A DNA stretch of 64,000 bases, taken from NCBI GenBank assembly GCA_043228905.1, contig JBHGNT010000011.1, forward strand, positions 12,152,001 to 12,216,000, given 5' to 3'. The DNA comes from Azolla caroliniana. Its lineage: Eukaryota > Polypodiophyta. The notes under the pieces are model-generated. The model saw only the letters and a program-made list of their open reading frames with translations, made no database searches and was not told where the DNA came from. Below, in pieces: positions 11,424 through 22,102 of this stretch (within the stretch, counting starts at the first letter, position 1; each line of letters starts with the position of its first letter). Position numbers and translations under genes: made by a program.

Positions 11424-12640
11424 TTATTGACCAATGACTCTTGAATTACCTCCTTTCCAAAGTTGCTTCTCTAATGGGGAAATGAGTTTACCAATTCTAT
11501 CAAATCTAAGGTTAAAAGGTCTTGATCCTTGATTTGATTGATACTGAGACCTATGCCAAGGTTTTGATTTTCGTTGAGATTGATTGGAAATCACCTTTGA
11601 TAACCCCATAGGATTGCTAGATGAACCTATGAGTTCCTGTCTTTGTTGTAATGGAACATTCTCCTTATGATATCGTGAGAACCTTCCATTAGCACCAACC
11701 TTGGTCCAAGGTCTTTCCTTTGTTTCAGACTCTTCTAGCACTTCTTCTACAACACGTTTACCTTTTTGCTCTGAAGGCACTATAGTGTTTTCTTTACCTA
11801 TATTTACCTCCTGACTTTTGTTCCTCTCATGTTCTTGCAGTACTTGATTTAGCATTACCATATCACAACAAGGGGTATTAGGACCCTCGCCAACTGGTAT
11901 TTGTTGACATTCAGCCATAAAATGACCCAATCCACCACATTTGAAACAATGATCAACAAATGAACCCCAATGCAATTGGCAACGAAATGACTACATTTTC
12001 TCCGATTTTATATTTAACCACAAAGGTCTCTTCTTAGTTGTATTCCACATCATACATAACCTATATCTATTACGTGCTTTTGGATCTGGAGCAACTATCA
12101 CTTTTCCAAATTGTTCCATTACACTTTGTATAATGGGCCACAAAAATGAGAATTTACACTCTACTTCAACCCATATTGGACACTCCTGCTTCAAAATCTC
12201 TTCAAATTCTGCTAATGGTCGCCATGGAACAATGTATACCAACTTATTATTGAAGAAAACTGGGATACGAGATAATAATCTATTTCTTTGTTCTTCAGTA
12301 CGAAATATAACCTCAAAAAAACCTCTTGGACCTTTATACACATCCTCCACATTATTTCTACCCACCATAACATTTAACCATTGACGGACCCAATCAACTA
12401 GGGGAATTTTTCCAGTAAAGAAACAAATAATACCTCAATCATGGAAAATTGAAAAGGCCTTCAAGATGTCCTTGCGGGGCAGCTCCACCTCCACAATATC
12501 ATCAGTCATTGTGTCCACCAAAATCTCTTCATCATTGGTAGCATGTCATGTGACGCTTGGTTTGCAATAGCATGGATTGTCTCCCAATATTGATCACTCA
12601 TCACCTCTTCCTCACCTTCAACCGCAACTTGGGCATATGA
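11424..12640 (-). pseudogene. LINE copy 2, ORF1 (DUF4283-like, CCHC knuckle)
   Basis: The DUF4283-like segment lies at about 11990-12500 and contains the WVRQWLN, VEDVYKGPRGFFEV and VWNTTKKRPLW-like wording shared with LINE copy 1. A stop near 11991 separates it from an intact zinc knuckle (CFKCGGLGHFMAEC, about 11910-11955) and a charged tail that ends at 11424. Another in-frame TGA lies near 12436. ORF2 begins 120 bp downstream. This is the RNA-binding partner protein of LINE retrotransposition, non-functional here. Confidence 0.8.
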
Positions 12641-12708
12641 TGGCTTCTACACCATATCTCTATCCTCCTTTTACTGATTCGGATGATCAATCTTCTATTT
12701 CTTCAAAT

Positions 12709-12822
12709 TGATATCTTCAGTCACCATAGTGAGAGAAAGAGAAAGAGAAAGCGCATTCTCTCTTCCTCCTCTTCTTCCCTAATTCTTCTTCTTCTTCTTC
12801 TTCTTCTTCTTCTTCTTCTTCT

Positions 12823-12867
<45 letters not shown>

Positions 12868-13012
12868 ATTGATATCTTCAGTCACCATCGTGAGAGAAAG
12901 AGAAAGAGAAAGAGCATTCTCTCTTCCTCCTCTTCTTCCCTAATTCTTCTTCCCTAATTCTTCTTCTTCTTCTTCTTCTTCTTCTCTCTCTCTCTCTCTC
13001 TCTCTCTCATTC
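12709..13012. repeat. tandem 160-bp duplication with CTT and CT tracts
   Basis: A segment beginning GATATCTTCAGTCACCAT, followed by GAGAAA, CTT and CT tracts, occurs twice, at about 12709 and 12870. The apparent open frame here is only microsatellite translation (Ser/Leu runs). Confidence 0.85.
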
Positions 13013-14150
13013 TTTTGTATTTTCCTTTTTGTAACAATATCATCTCTAGTGCTATCAATTCTACTTTTGCAACTATCGGGCTACACCTCGACCCAATCTC
13101 TACAGCTATTTAAAGTTATCTACATAGACATTGCCACCCAATGAGGTAAGTGACAAAGAAGAAATAGGATCATCATGTGGGTGAAGAATGAGGCAAGAAA
13201 TGCTTCACAAAGAGGGTGCCAAACAAAGACATAGAATGGAGTCAAATGTTAGCAAAAAGTGGAGCAATTGTTGTGCCACACCAAGAGAAGGCATGTAGAG
13301 AGATAATAAAGACAACAACTGATTACCATTATCTAAACAATTGTTGATCTAAGATAAAGAAAGAGCTAAGTGGACTAACAATCAATTATCGTTAGCGGAA
13401 CAATTGTCACTCCAAATTGGGTTAGTAGTTGATGGCCATTAGCCGACTTATCCTTGTCCTAAGACAAGTTGAGTCACACCAACATTTGTTTTCGATCATT
13501 GAGCCAATATGAGCAAGAGCCAATGTCTTGACAAATCACCGATAGATAAACATGTGAACAGATATATGACTCAATGGTTGTGTATTGATAACCAACTCAA
13601 GAGTCGATGTTTAGGTCAAGGGATCACAAGTAATTGGGCATGAGCATAACAAGAAGAATAATGGGGACAATGAAGGAAATTTTGGGAGAAAAGAAAGAGT
13701 GAGATCAATGGATGTGTGATCAAGGTTGTTAGAAGATTCAACCTCTAAAAAGGTACGTATGTATAAACCAATCTTCAACAAAAACAATATGTTATTTTGT
13801 GGAAAAGATTAGTACTAATTATTGGAAAATGAGTGTTAAGATTCATACTAACATGTTTTCAATTGTGTTTGCTCATTTCAATAATCAAAATTATTGTTCA
13901 ACATTTTGTGTTCTCTTTGCAATGAAGTTTGAGGCTAGCCAAGTGGGAATTGGCCAAGTGAAGACAATATCATAGTTATTTATAAAGATAGATATTGACA
14001 TCCTTACGGCACTTGGATTGGGATGGGACAAAATGTCTCAGGTTTGAATTCAATAAATTAGTGGATCTTGCCTTGGTAATTGTGCAAAACGTTGATTTAG
14101 CGCCATATATCATGGCCTTTAAGACTATGCAAAACATGTTGCGTAAACAT
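13013..14150. other. intergenic; no gene recognised
   Basis: AT-rich unique sequence. I see no splice-supported frame, LTR ends or RNA gene. Confidence 0.5.
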
Positions 14151-14157
14151 CCTAGAT

Positions 14158-14735
14158 ATACTTTCTTATTCATGTGGCCTCATATTTTGGAATTGGTAGC
14201 AAATGAATGTGGAAAGGCTAGACATGAAATAATAATGAATGTCATATTTGGCAATCTTATATACTTTCTTATTCTTGTGGCCTCATATTTTGGAATTGGT
14301 AGCAAATGAATGTGGAAAAGTTGGACATGAAATTGTTGAGAATCGAACACAACTTCCCATAGGAATAGTGTTCACACTAGGCAGTGGACAACTTACTAGG
14401 ACATTTCTGTAATTAGTAGAAAGGGCATTTGCCCTGGACTAGTTGGTATTTAAACCAACCCTTTGTAACTTAGTCGTTGTTGGAGGTAATATATTGTTTT
14501 CTTGTGTAGAGCTCTCTCTCTCCCTCCCTCCCTCTCTTTCTCGTTGTTGCATCATGTGCACACACACTCACACACAAAGCTCCCTTCCACTGCATAGCAC
14601 CATCTACGCCTCTCATTCTTTACAGAAATAATGAATGTCATATTTGGCAATATTATATACTTTCTTATTGTTGTGGCCTCATATTTTGGAATTGGTAGAA
14701 AATGAATGTGGAAAGACCGGACATGAAATAATGAA
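14158..14735. repeat. 103-bp tandem repeat, three copies, interrupted by a solo LTR
   Basis: Copies start at 14158, 14261 and about 14657. Each contains ATACTTTCTTATT, then GTGGCCTCATATTTTGGAAT, then TGAATGTGGAAA. The first two are adjacent (period 103). The junction between copies two and three has been opened by the insertion at 14334-14624. Confidence 0.9.
14334..14624. mobile_element. solo LTR, about 291 bp
   Basis: The segment begins TGTTGAGAATCG and ends TTTACA. It is flanked by identical GAAAT pentanucleotides (14329-14333 and 14625-14629), which is a 5-bp target-site duplication. No internal coding region is present, so unequal recombination between the LTRs has probably removed it. 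The length, TG...CA ends and duplication support the call. The family is not identified. Confidence 0.75.
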
Positions 14736-14739
14736 AAAT

Positions 14740-15271
14740 CAATACATTAAGTTCACACAAAGGACATCTATTGGAGGTTGATTGAAGCTAGAGATTGACA
14801 ATGGGTGAAGGTATTGTTTACATAGAACATTATCCAATACATAACATGTTTATGTCAAGTGTTGGACGTAGGCATGGCAATTTCATATTCCATTCCATGT
14901 CAAAGTGTTTCTTTGGCAAGCAATGATTAGCTACCTCATTGCCTTTGGTGTGACTTTAAGACACACACACACACACATATATTAGATGAGACATGTTTTT
15001 TCTATTCAATTATTAAAGAAGATGTTTTAGAAGTTATCTTTATTTCATTTAGTCTTGCAAACATTAGACCGTTTAACTTGCCATAAGATCTCCTTATTGT
15101 ATCAGGGACAATAAGTTTATTTTATATTGAAAAACGAGAGAGAGCATGTTTTACTATGCATGCATTCTATCTTGTCCCATGATTTCATAAATTGCTTAAA
15201 CACTAGTGATATATCATAAAGGACCACAATTGATGTGTGTGTTTAGTTTATTTGGTAGAAGAGACCTCTAG
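14740..15271. other. intergenic; no gene recognised
   Basis: AT-rich DNA with a short CA run (about 14961-14977). Nothing else can be supported. Confidence 0.5.
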
Positions 15272-15279
15272 CTCCCCAT

Positions 15280-15840
15280 TAGCAATCTGCAACGATTTGC
15301 TTTGAACCGAACCGAACCGCCAAACCACGAGTTAATGCCTTAATGGTTTAAATGGTTCAATTCAAATTCGGGTTTTAGTAAACGGTTCAATTTGGGGGTT
15401 TAACAGTTCAATTCAATTCGGTTCCAACCTTATCGGTTTAACAATTTTCAGTATAAACAGTTTGAAACCGCATTTCAAACGGATTAAACGGTTTGATAGT
15501 TTAGGATTGACACTTGATCATTTTCTTAATTATTTTTTCGAACATTTTCTTAAATTTGAAAGATTTACAATTTTTAATTTTGACCTAGCTTGAAAACCAA
15601 AACCGAACCGCAAAATTGTGGTTTTAATGGTTTAAAGGTTTGAAGGTCTCTAAAACTGTTTGGTTTGAGTTTGAATTTTCTATAACAGTTAGGTTTAAAT
15701 GGTTTCGGTTTAAACGGTTTCGGGGTTCGGGGTTCGGGGTTCAGTTCAATTCAATTTTAGTTTCAATTGTTTTAACCGTTTCGGTTTAAACAGCTTGAAT
15801 TTGACACTCTCGAACCGAACCGAATTGTTACCAATTGCTA
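15280..15840. mobile_element. hAT-type MITE, 561 bp
   Basis: The ends are imperfect inverted repeats: TAGCAATCTGCAACGATTTG on the left and TAGCAATTGGTAACAATTCG on the right (read inward), about 15 of 20 matching. They are flanked by 8-bp direct repeats CTCCCCAT and TTCCCCAT, which differ at one base. An 8-bp duplication is typical of hAT elements. The interior is non-coding and filled with degenerate GGTTTAA and CGGTTCGG motifs on both strands. Confidence 0.75.
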
Positions 15841-16923
15841 TTCCCCATCATGTATCCATTCCTCAGGGTTTCCCACGTGTAATATAACGTATCACAAAAA
15901 CAAGTGTGTGCTTGACCATTGTCAATGTTTGAAAATCAACTTTGGGTTGCAAATTTGAAGGTTTTATTGACAATATGAGTGCTCAAAAATCACATTCCAA
16001 TTGTAAAGAGGAAAGTTACAAATGCCTCCAACTTTTGAAATAATTCTAGAAGAAAGCCTTCAAATTTCTAATAATTTTCTTCTTCCGACAAATGTCCAAA
16101 ATACAAATGCAGCACTCAAAGTTGTGTGCATTTGTTGTGGTAAAGAATCAATAGGATAAAAACATCATGCAAATCATGAAAAGACAAATACATGATGTCG
16201 TGAACCCTTTGTCTCTTTATAATGTTTTGTTTTCATGAGAATTTGCAAACAAATATAGATCACGAGATCTCCTGGATCAAACATGTCTTTTTTCTCATTT
16301 GTTTTCCGTTTTATCATTTTTTTACTATAAGTTCATCACTATCATACATAAGAAGAAGAAGAAGAATACACATGAGCACTCCAATTCAACCCCATTATCC
16401 TATTGAATGTACTTATAATTTGCAAGTTTCTAACTTACATCATTGGGTTGTCTCTGTACATGTCGATAAGAGAATTAACGTTGATCATTCAACTCAAACT
16501 TAAATTATCACATCATCAATATATTAACTATATATTAAGACGATATATGGCCAAATGCTTAAGGCTAATAATATTCCAAATAGTCCCAAAGAAAATGCTA
16601 CATGAGTTTGGATTTTCATGAAAAAGCATCATGTGTTGAAGCACATTCTAAAAGTATCAACCTTGTGTATCACTTTAAACTTACTCACAAGTTATTGCTT
16701 AAGATTCCAAGTAGTAATTCGTGAAGTCATGCATTGGTTTGCTTCTTAATTCCAAATGATATGACAAAAAGGCACAAGTTAGTGGAATATGGAAGATGCA
16801 TATAGTATTTGAGGGGCACAACAAGAGAGGGGGGAAACCATTACATCATGGGTTTGATCTAGTGGCATGGAAGAAGATAATATGTAATACTTTATAGTGT
16901 ATGCCTAAGAGAGTGAGAGAGGG
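15841..16923. other. intergenic; no gene recognised
   Basis: AT-rich, with a short AAG run near 16350. No supported gene or element. Confidence 0.5.
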
Positions 16924-16931
16924 AGTGAGAG

Positions 16932-17243
16932 TAGGGATCGGCAACGGTTCGGTTTAGGCTTAGCCGGTTTGACCTTATCCAAGCCAAACCGGTTAAGCCT
17001 AAAACCATTTAGGGGTTTTCAAACCTAAACCAAACCAATCCCTAAACCGGTTTGGGAGAAAACAACAATACTATTACAATGAATATTCAACTTCATACCA
17101 TAATTTTATTACAATTAAATCACTTAAACGGCTTAGCCGGATTGGGAGGCTCAAACCGTTAAGGCAGGCGCAAGCCTAAGCCGAGCCGCTAAGCCGGTTT
17201 AGCCAAATGGTTTAGGCTTGAGCCGAGCCGTTGCCAATCCCTA
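16932..17243. mobile_element. hAT-type MITE, 312 bp
   Basis: The left end TAGGGATCGGCAACGGTTCG and the right end, read inward, TAGGGATTGGCAACGGCTCG form an inverted repeat that continues into TTTAGGCTTA and CTCAAGCCTA. The flanking octamers AGTGAGAG and AGAGAGAG differ at one base, as expected for an hAT duplication, though they lie in a GA-rich tract. The interior carries many AACCGGTTT/AAGCCGGTTT palindromic motifs and no coding frame. Confidence 0.8.
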
Positions 17244-17251
17244 AGAGAGAG

Positions 17252-20200
17252 AGAGAGAGAGATTGGAATTTGGTTCAACATAGTTCTACCCTCCTCGTGG
17301 TTACCAAGCCTTACAAATGGTATTTCACAAAATGTAGATAAAAGCATCTAAACATTGTATGTAGCATAAGGAGCGTTCAGTTTTAATTCATTTAAACGAG
17401 TCATTGAAATTGCACAGTTAATTCAAGCACCTTTGATTGTATTATATAACTAATGAATAATGAAACCATTACATAAAAAGAGATACGTTAATGTGTGCCT
17501 ATAGCCACACTGTGTGTGCACATACTTTTAGGTATCACATCAAATACCACTTAACATGTGATTTGGCAAATTATAGTTTCATCATGTCAAGTGGATGATG
17601 GAGATTTGACTTAAAAAAGTGTGTCATGTGAGTGTATTGATTTGAATGGCAACATCTTTGAAACTAGCAACCAGGCTGAAGTTTTTTAAGATAAATGTAT
17701 ATTCAACATGTCATGCTAAGAGACGTGCATACTTGAGAGTTGAAATCTTCTCGTATTGGATGTGTCTCCTCTTACGCAAAACATATTGAAACACTAGAGA
17801 TAGGAAAATGGGAAGAAGAATGCATACAACTCTTTAAGAAAGTTTGTGAAGTCTCTAAATGAGAATATCGTAAATCATGAAACATGAAATGTGCAAGAAA
17901 TTGAATCTTCTTGGAATGTTAACAATAATAATAAATGTCTTCAGACAGGGTGTAAGAATGAAACATGACTATCTTTACATCATTGGTTTATAAGTTGACT
18001 TTGTGGAGTAGTGGCAACAATGCTTTGATTCTATCAGTTGCACATTAATCCTTTTCGACATTCCTCAATAACAATCGACAAAATTTGTTTTTGTTGCCAG
18101 TATTCCTTCACCTAGTTCCTCATTGAAATCAAGAAGATTATTCCTCTATTTTGTTTTCGATATTCAACGCCTAACTCCATTCTTAACAAGTATCTCATGT
18201 ATTATGCATATGACATAAGCACAACACTTTGCATTCAGCTTTTTCCATTTCTCTGCCAACGAATGACCAAACCTTTTGATTAATTTGTCACAACATAAAT
18301 GCCAAGCTATGGGAGATAGTCTCACCTCCATTTAGAACTTAATGATGTGATATTATGTATTGCTTTATCCTTTAGCGAATATAATGTTATTACAATATCA
18401 ACATCTTATGGGGGAAGTTTTATGAGTATTACTCATGAATGCTTCTTCATGAAGTAAGTAACTCACTTCGTTTTTTTTTTGTGAGAAACAATCTTACCTC
18501 TTGATGAATTATATAATTGTACTCCACTCTTATGTCTAGTGAGATGAAAAAGACTTATGATTCCATCTAGTTGTAATATCACCTCAAATTTGTCACTTTG
18601 TTCCATGTATTTTGCCATTGGGGATTTGGATGTGGGAAAAACTTATGATGATTGGCTTTCAACATGAACTATAGAGATATAGTGCCAATATAACACTCCG
18701 ACATGTGTTTGTTATGGGGTAAGGAACCCATTTTTATCTCATCTTTTTACTTCTTTGAAGCAAGGCTAACAAATTTACTCAACATGGACATCATTCAGAT
18801 ATCCATACAATCATGATTTTCCTAAGATGGAAATGATGCAATGCAATGGTCTCATTTCAAGCATAGTGTTAATGTTCATGATCTCAAACCGAAAAATGAA
18901 GATTCCATTTAAATGCATTAAATTGCACAGGCTTTTTTTGAGATGTTAAAAGCCGAATTTTCTTGTCGAAAATTCTGTGTGAATCATCTCAAACTAAAAA
19001 ATATGAAATTTTCATTGCAATGTCACCCCCATTGGTAGAGATGTGAATTGATCATCTTAGGTTGCAAAGCACACATTTTACCACCAAAGCAAGAGGTTTG
19101 TCTATCCACATATTCTATCACCAAACCACGATGTCTATCCACTTAAATTATGTAATCAAAATTGCATGGATCAATTGAAATTTGAGAACATGATACCTCA
19201 TGTTGCCAATATTTAACTAATGTTGACTTGGATATTTAATTACTTTCTTCTGGTCTCGATGAATGCGCTTCTTCGAATACAAATATTACTTAATCTTAAA
19301 TATATTCATTTCTATTCTAATGAGATATAAACACATGTGCGTTTGTAATCAAGTCCATGTTTACAAATTCTTATGTTATATAATGAGAACTCTTCTTGTT
19401 CTCGACACTGTAAGACATTGTCCAGTTGTGTAAAAGTTAAGGGCAAAGTGGCATATGCACAGCTTGTCTCATTGTTGTTGTTCAAGAGTATCAATTGGTG
19501 TTAAAATGGCTATAGTTGTGTTAATCATTAGATCCATGCATTGATGTTTAGTTTTTTTCGAACAAACCTATGACTTGGTGATTCAACTTAGTGATAATGT
19601 ATTCCATTTTCCCTTCCTTTCCAAAACCCTGTACAGTAAGTACTAAACTTTACGTAGAGCAAAAGAAACTATAATTACTTTTGTATTCGCGTGAATTGTA
19701 CACCTCTTGAGATATTTTGTATTTTCTCCAACTAAACAATTGTGGTCGATTTGAAAAGCTACAAGTGGTAATGGCATTTTCATTTCATCATGTGTCCTAG
19801 TAATCTTGAAACACAAAATTTAAAGTCCATTTTCGTGTATTGAGGCTTCATATGGTTTATGTTATCGGGTCAAAACAATATTTGTAGAGTAGGCAAATTT
19901 GACTTATTTTATTTGAACTCATATAACATTAAAGAATGTCTAAGAATCTAGGTTGAGCATTAAATTGCAAACATTAATGTGGATTAAAATTGTGAACTGA
20001 GTGTGTACATACATGTTGGGGATTCCTACATGTAGCCTTAAAAGGAAAAAGAAGTTCTATTACATGATGTGGCCATTCTAACCTCTCACTTTTTTCGCGA
20101 ACTTTGAGGTCATCACTTATCGATTCCATCAAGTTGTTTTAATTATTTCAATGAAAAGTGTCGAGAAGATGAACGTGATGCCCATTTTACGCACCATCAT

Positions 20201-20479
20201 CTCAATCCTTCAAATATTTCTCTTTTCAAAATTGAAACAATATTGTCAAAAAACCATAAGACATACATACACCACACCTTATCTACAAAGGCTTAAGTTG
20301 TTCGCCTTGTCTTTTATTAGGCAACAACATCGTTGTCATCCCTTGGGTCGTGGAAAGTGAATGTAGAAAGCGGTTTTTTCAGGAGACAAAAGTGTTAGTT
20401 AATTATTGTGGTGCAATGATGTGAAAGTAAAAACTAGGAATTTTAGCATTAAAAAGAAATTCCCTATGGTAAAACTAAA
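17252..20479. other. long intergenic stretch; no gene recognised
   Basis: About 3.2 kb of AT-rich sequence. All open frames are short and lack family resemblance or splice support. I see no LTR or TIR ends. Confidence 0.5.
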
Positions 20480-20546
20480 ATATTTCAATTTGAACCCACA
20501 ACCTCAACTCAAGGCTATAAAACTCAAGAGTTACCAACAGACTAAG
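20480..20546 (-). mobile_element. possible tRNA-derived SINE head
   Basis: On the minus strand, TTAGTCTGTTGGTAACTC resembles an A box and GGTTGTGGGTTCAAATT contains a B-box-like core, at tRNA-like spacing. The 3' body and target-site duplication were not resolved. Tentative. Confidence 0.35.
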
Positions 20547-21228
20547 GATTATGACAATCTACACATTTTAACAATGAATAAAGAACATCTTATTTTGGAC
20601 TACCTATATTCGATTTTCAGCCACCAAGTGTGAAACATGTTTATTCTCTCTAGGTTTGGTGGACTGACAAGTCTAAACTAGTATGCTAATTTTCTTAGTT
20701 TATACGGCCAAACAATCTTGAATAAGTGTTGGTTCTCTAGATATTAAACAAGCACCACGTGTGATGATGTGTATCAATTCTCTCTTTGCATTGGATGTGG
20801 CCAACACATGTGGAAACTAACTACTCTCTTTAAAAGCGAAAAATTGAGCAAGAGGTTGTTCTCTCGATATCATAGAAGCATCACAAGTGGCAATGGTGTG
20901 TCTTAAGTCATAAAATGAACAGAACCCAAGTATGATTCTCTCGCCATGGGGTACACTTGCCTCATAGATCACAATCATCCTCCATGGACATTAAAAAGCG
21001 TGCAAGCACTTGCGCGCACACACAGGGCCAATTTTGGCCTTAGAAGATGTTAATATATCTTTCTTTCTTTCTCTCTCTCTCTCTCTTGGTGAAAACACAC
21101 AATTATATTAATAAATGTATGTAAAAAACATTACTTATAATGGGTGGCACAATGAAGTATGGTCACCAACTAACTACATAGGTTGTGGAACATGTTGAAT
21201 TGGCAATAGGCAAGACGAACACTCTGCA

Positions 21229-21283
<55 letters not shown>

Positions 21284-21654
21284 GTATATGTATATATCAT
21301 ATGTGACCATCAAGTGCGAAAAAGAACAATGTTTTCCCTTGTCCATCAGGCGAGCAAGTGTGAAGCCAAAGCATAGGCCAAGAACTCTTTGACTCCTAAT
21401 ATGAAGGATGTTAAAAATGAAGGGCTTTCAATTTAACACCTTGGGGGAGGCCTTGTATGATGGTTTTCGACTTCCCAAGTCAGAATTTCAAAGAAAGGAA
21501 AGAAAAAGGGGAGGCCCATCATGTTGGAGTACAAAAGATTGAACTATGTACATTGTAAACTAATACCAATGTAAACTACTACTATTACTACTACTACTAC
21601 TACTACTACTAAACATATACCTATACATATAAATATCTATCAACACTTTTTTAA
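20547..21654. repeat. intergenic with CT and ACT microsatellites
   Basis: CT runs lie at about 21067-21086 and 21230-21280, and an ACT trinucleotide run at about 21578-21611. The stretch near 21020-21070 resembles the dispersed repeat at 60145-60210 in reverse orientation (both hold a GGCCAA...TTGGCC core beside a CTTT/GAAA run). No gene seen. Confidence 0.7.
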
Positions 21655-22080
21655 GTTGTAACATATCTCCTACTACCACCACTAACCTACCTTCACTTCA
21701 CCACTAATCACACACTAATCACACACTAATCACCTCCACTTTAACCACTACACTACACTACTCCGGCTCGCCCACTAATTCCACCTCCATTTCACCCACT
21801 AATTGCACGCTAATCCGGGCTGCATTTCATTTCACCCGCTAATCGCGCACTAATCCGGCTGCATTTCAACCACTTATCACAACCTTATCCACCTCTACTT
21901 CCGACAACTAATCACACACTAAAATCCTATGAACCCCACTCTAATCCACCTCAAATTCATCACCAATCCATCTCTATGTCATCATTAATCCCAACCTAAT
22001 CCACTTCCATTCCATCATCAGTCTACTAATCCCACTCTGATTTTCATTATTGATCTACTAATCCCACTCTTCATCAATCC
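21655..22080. repeat. degenerate minisatellite CACTAATC
   Basis: Irregular repetition of ACTAATCACACACTAATC-like and ACTAATCC-like words over about 400 bp, ending just upstream of the pseudokinase start codon. It therefore forms that gene's 5' flank or leader. Confidence 0.7.
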
Positions 22081-22102
22081 ATAGCATTCTTTTGAGCAAA
22101 CC

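Noticed and set aside
12683-12868. Ser/Leu-rich small frame
   Set aside because: Translation of CTT and CT microsatellites.
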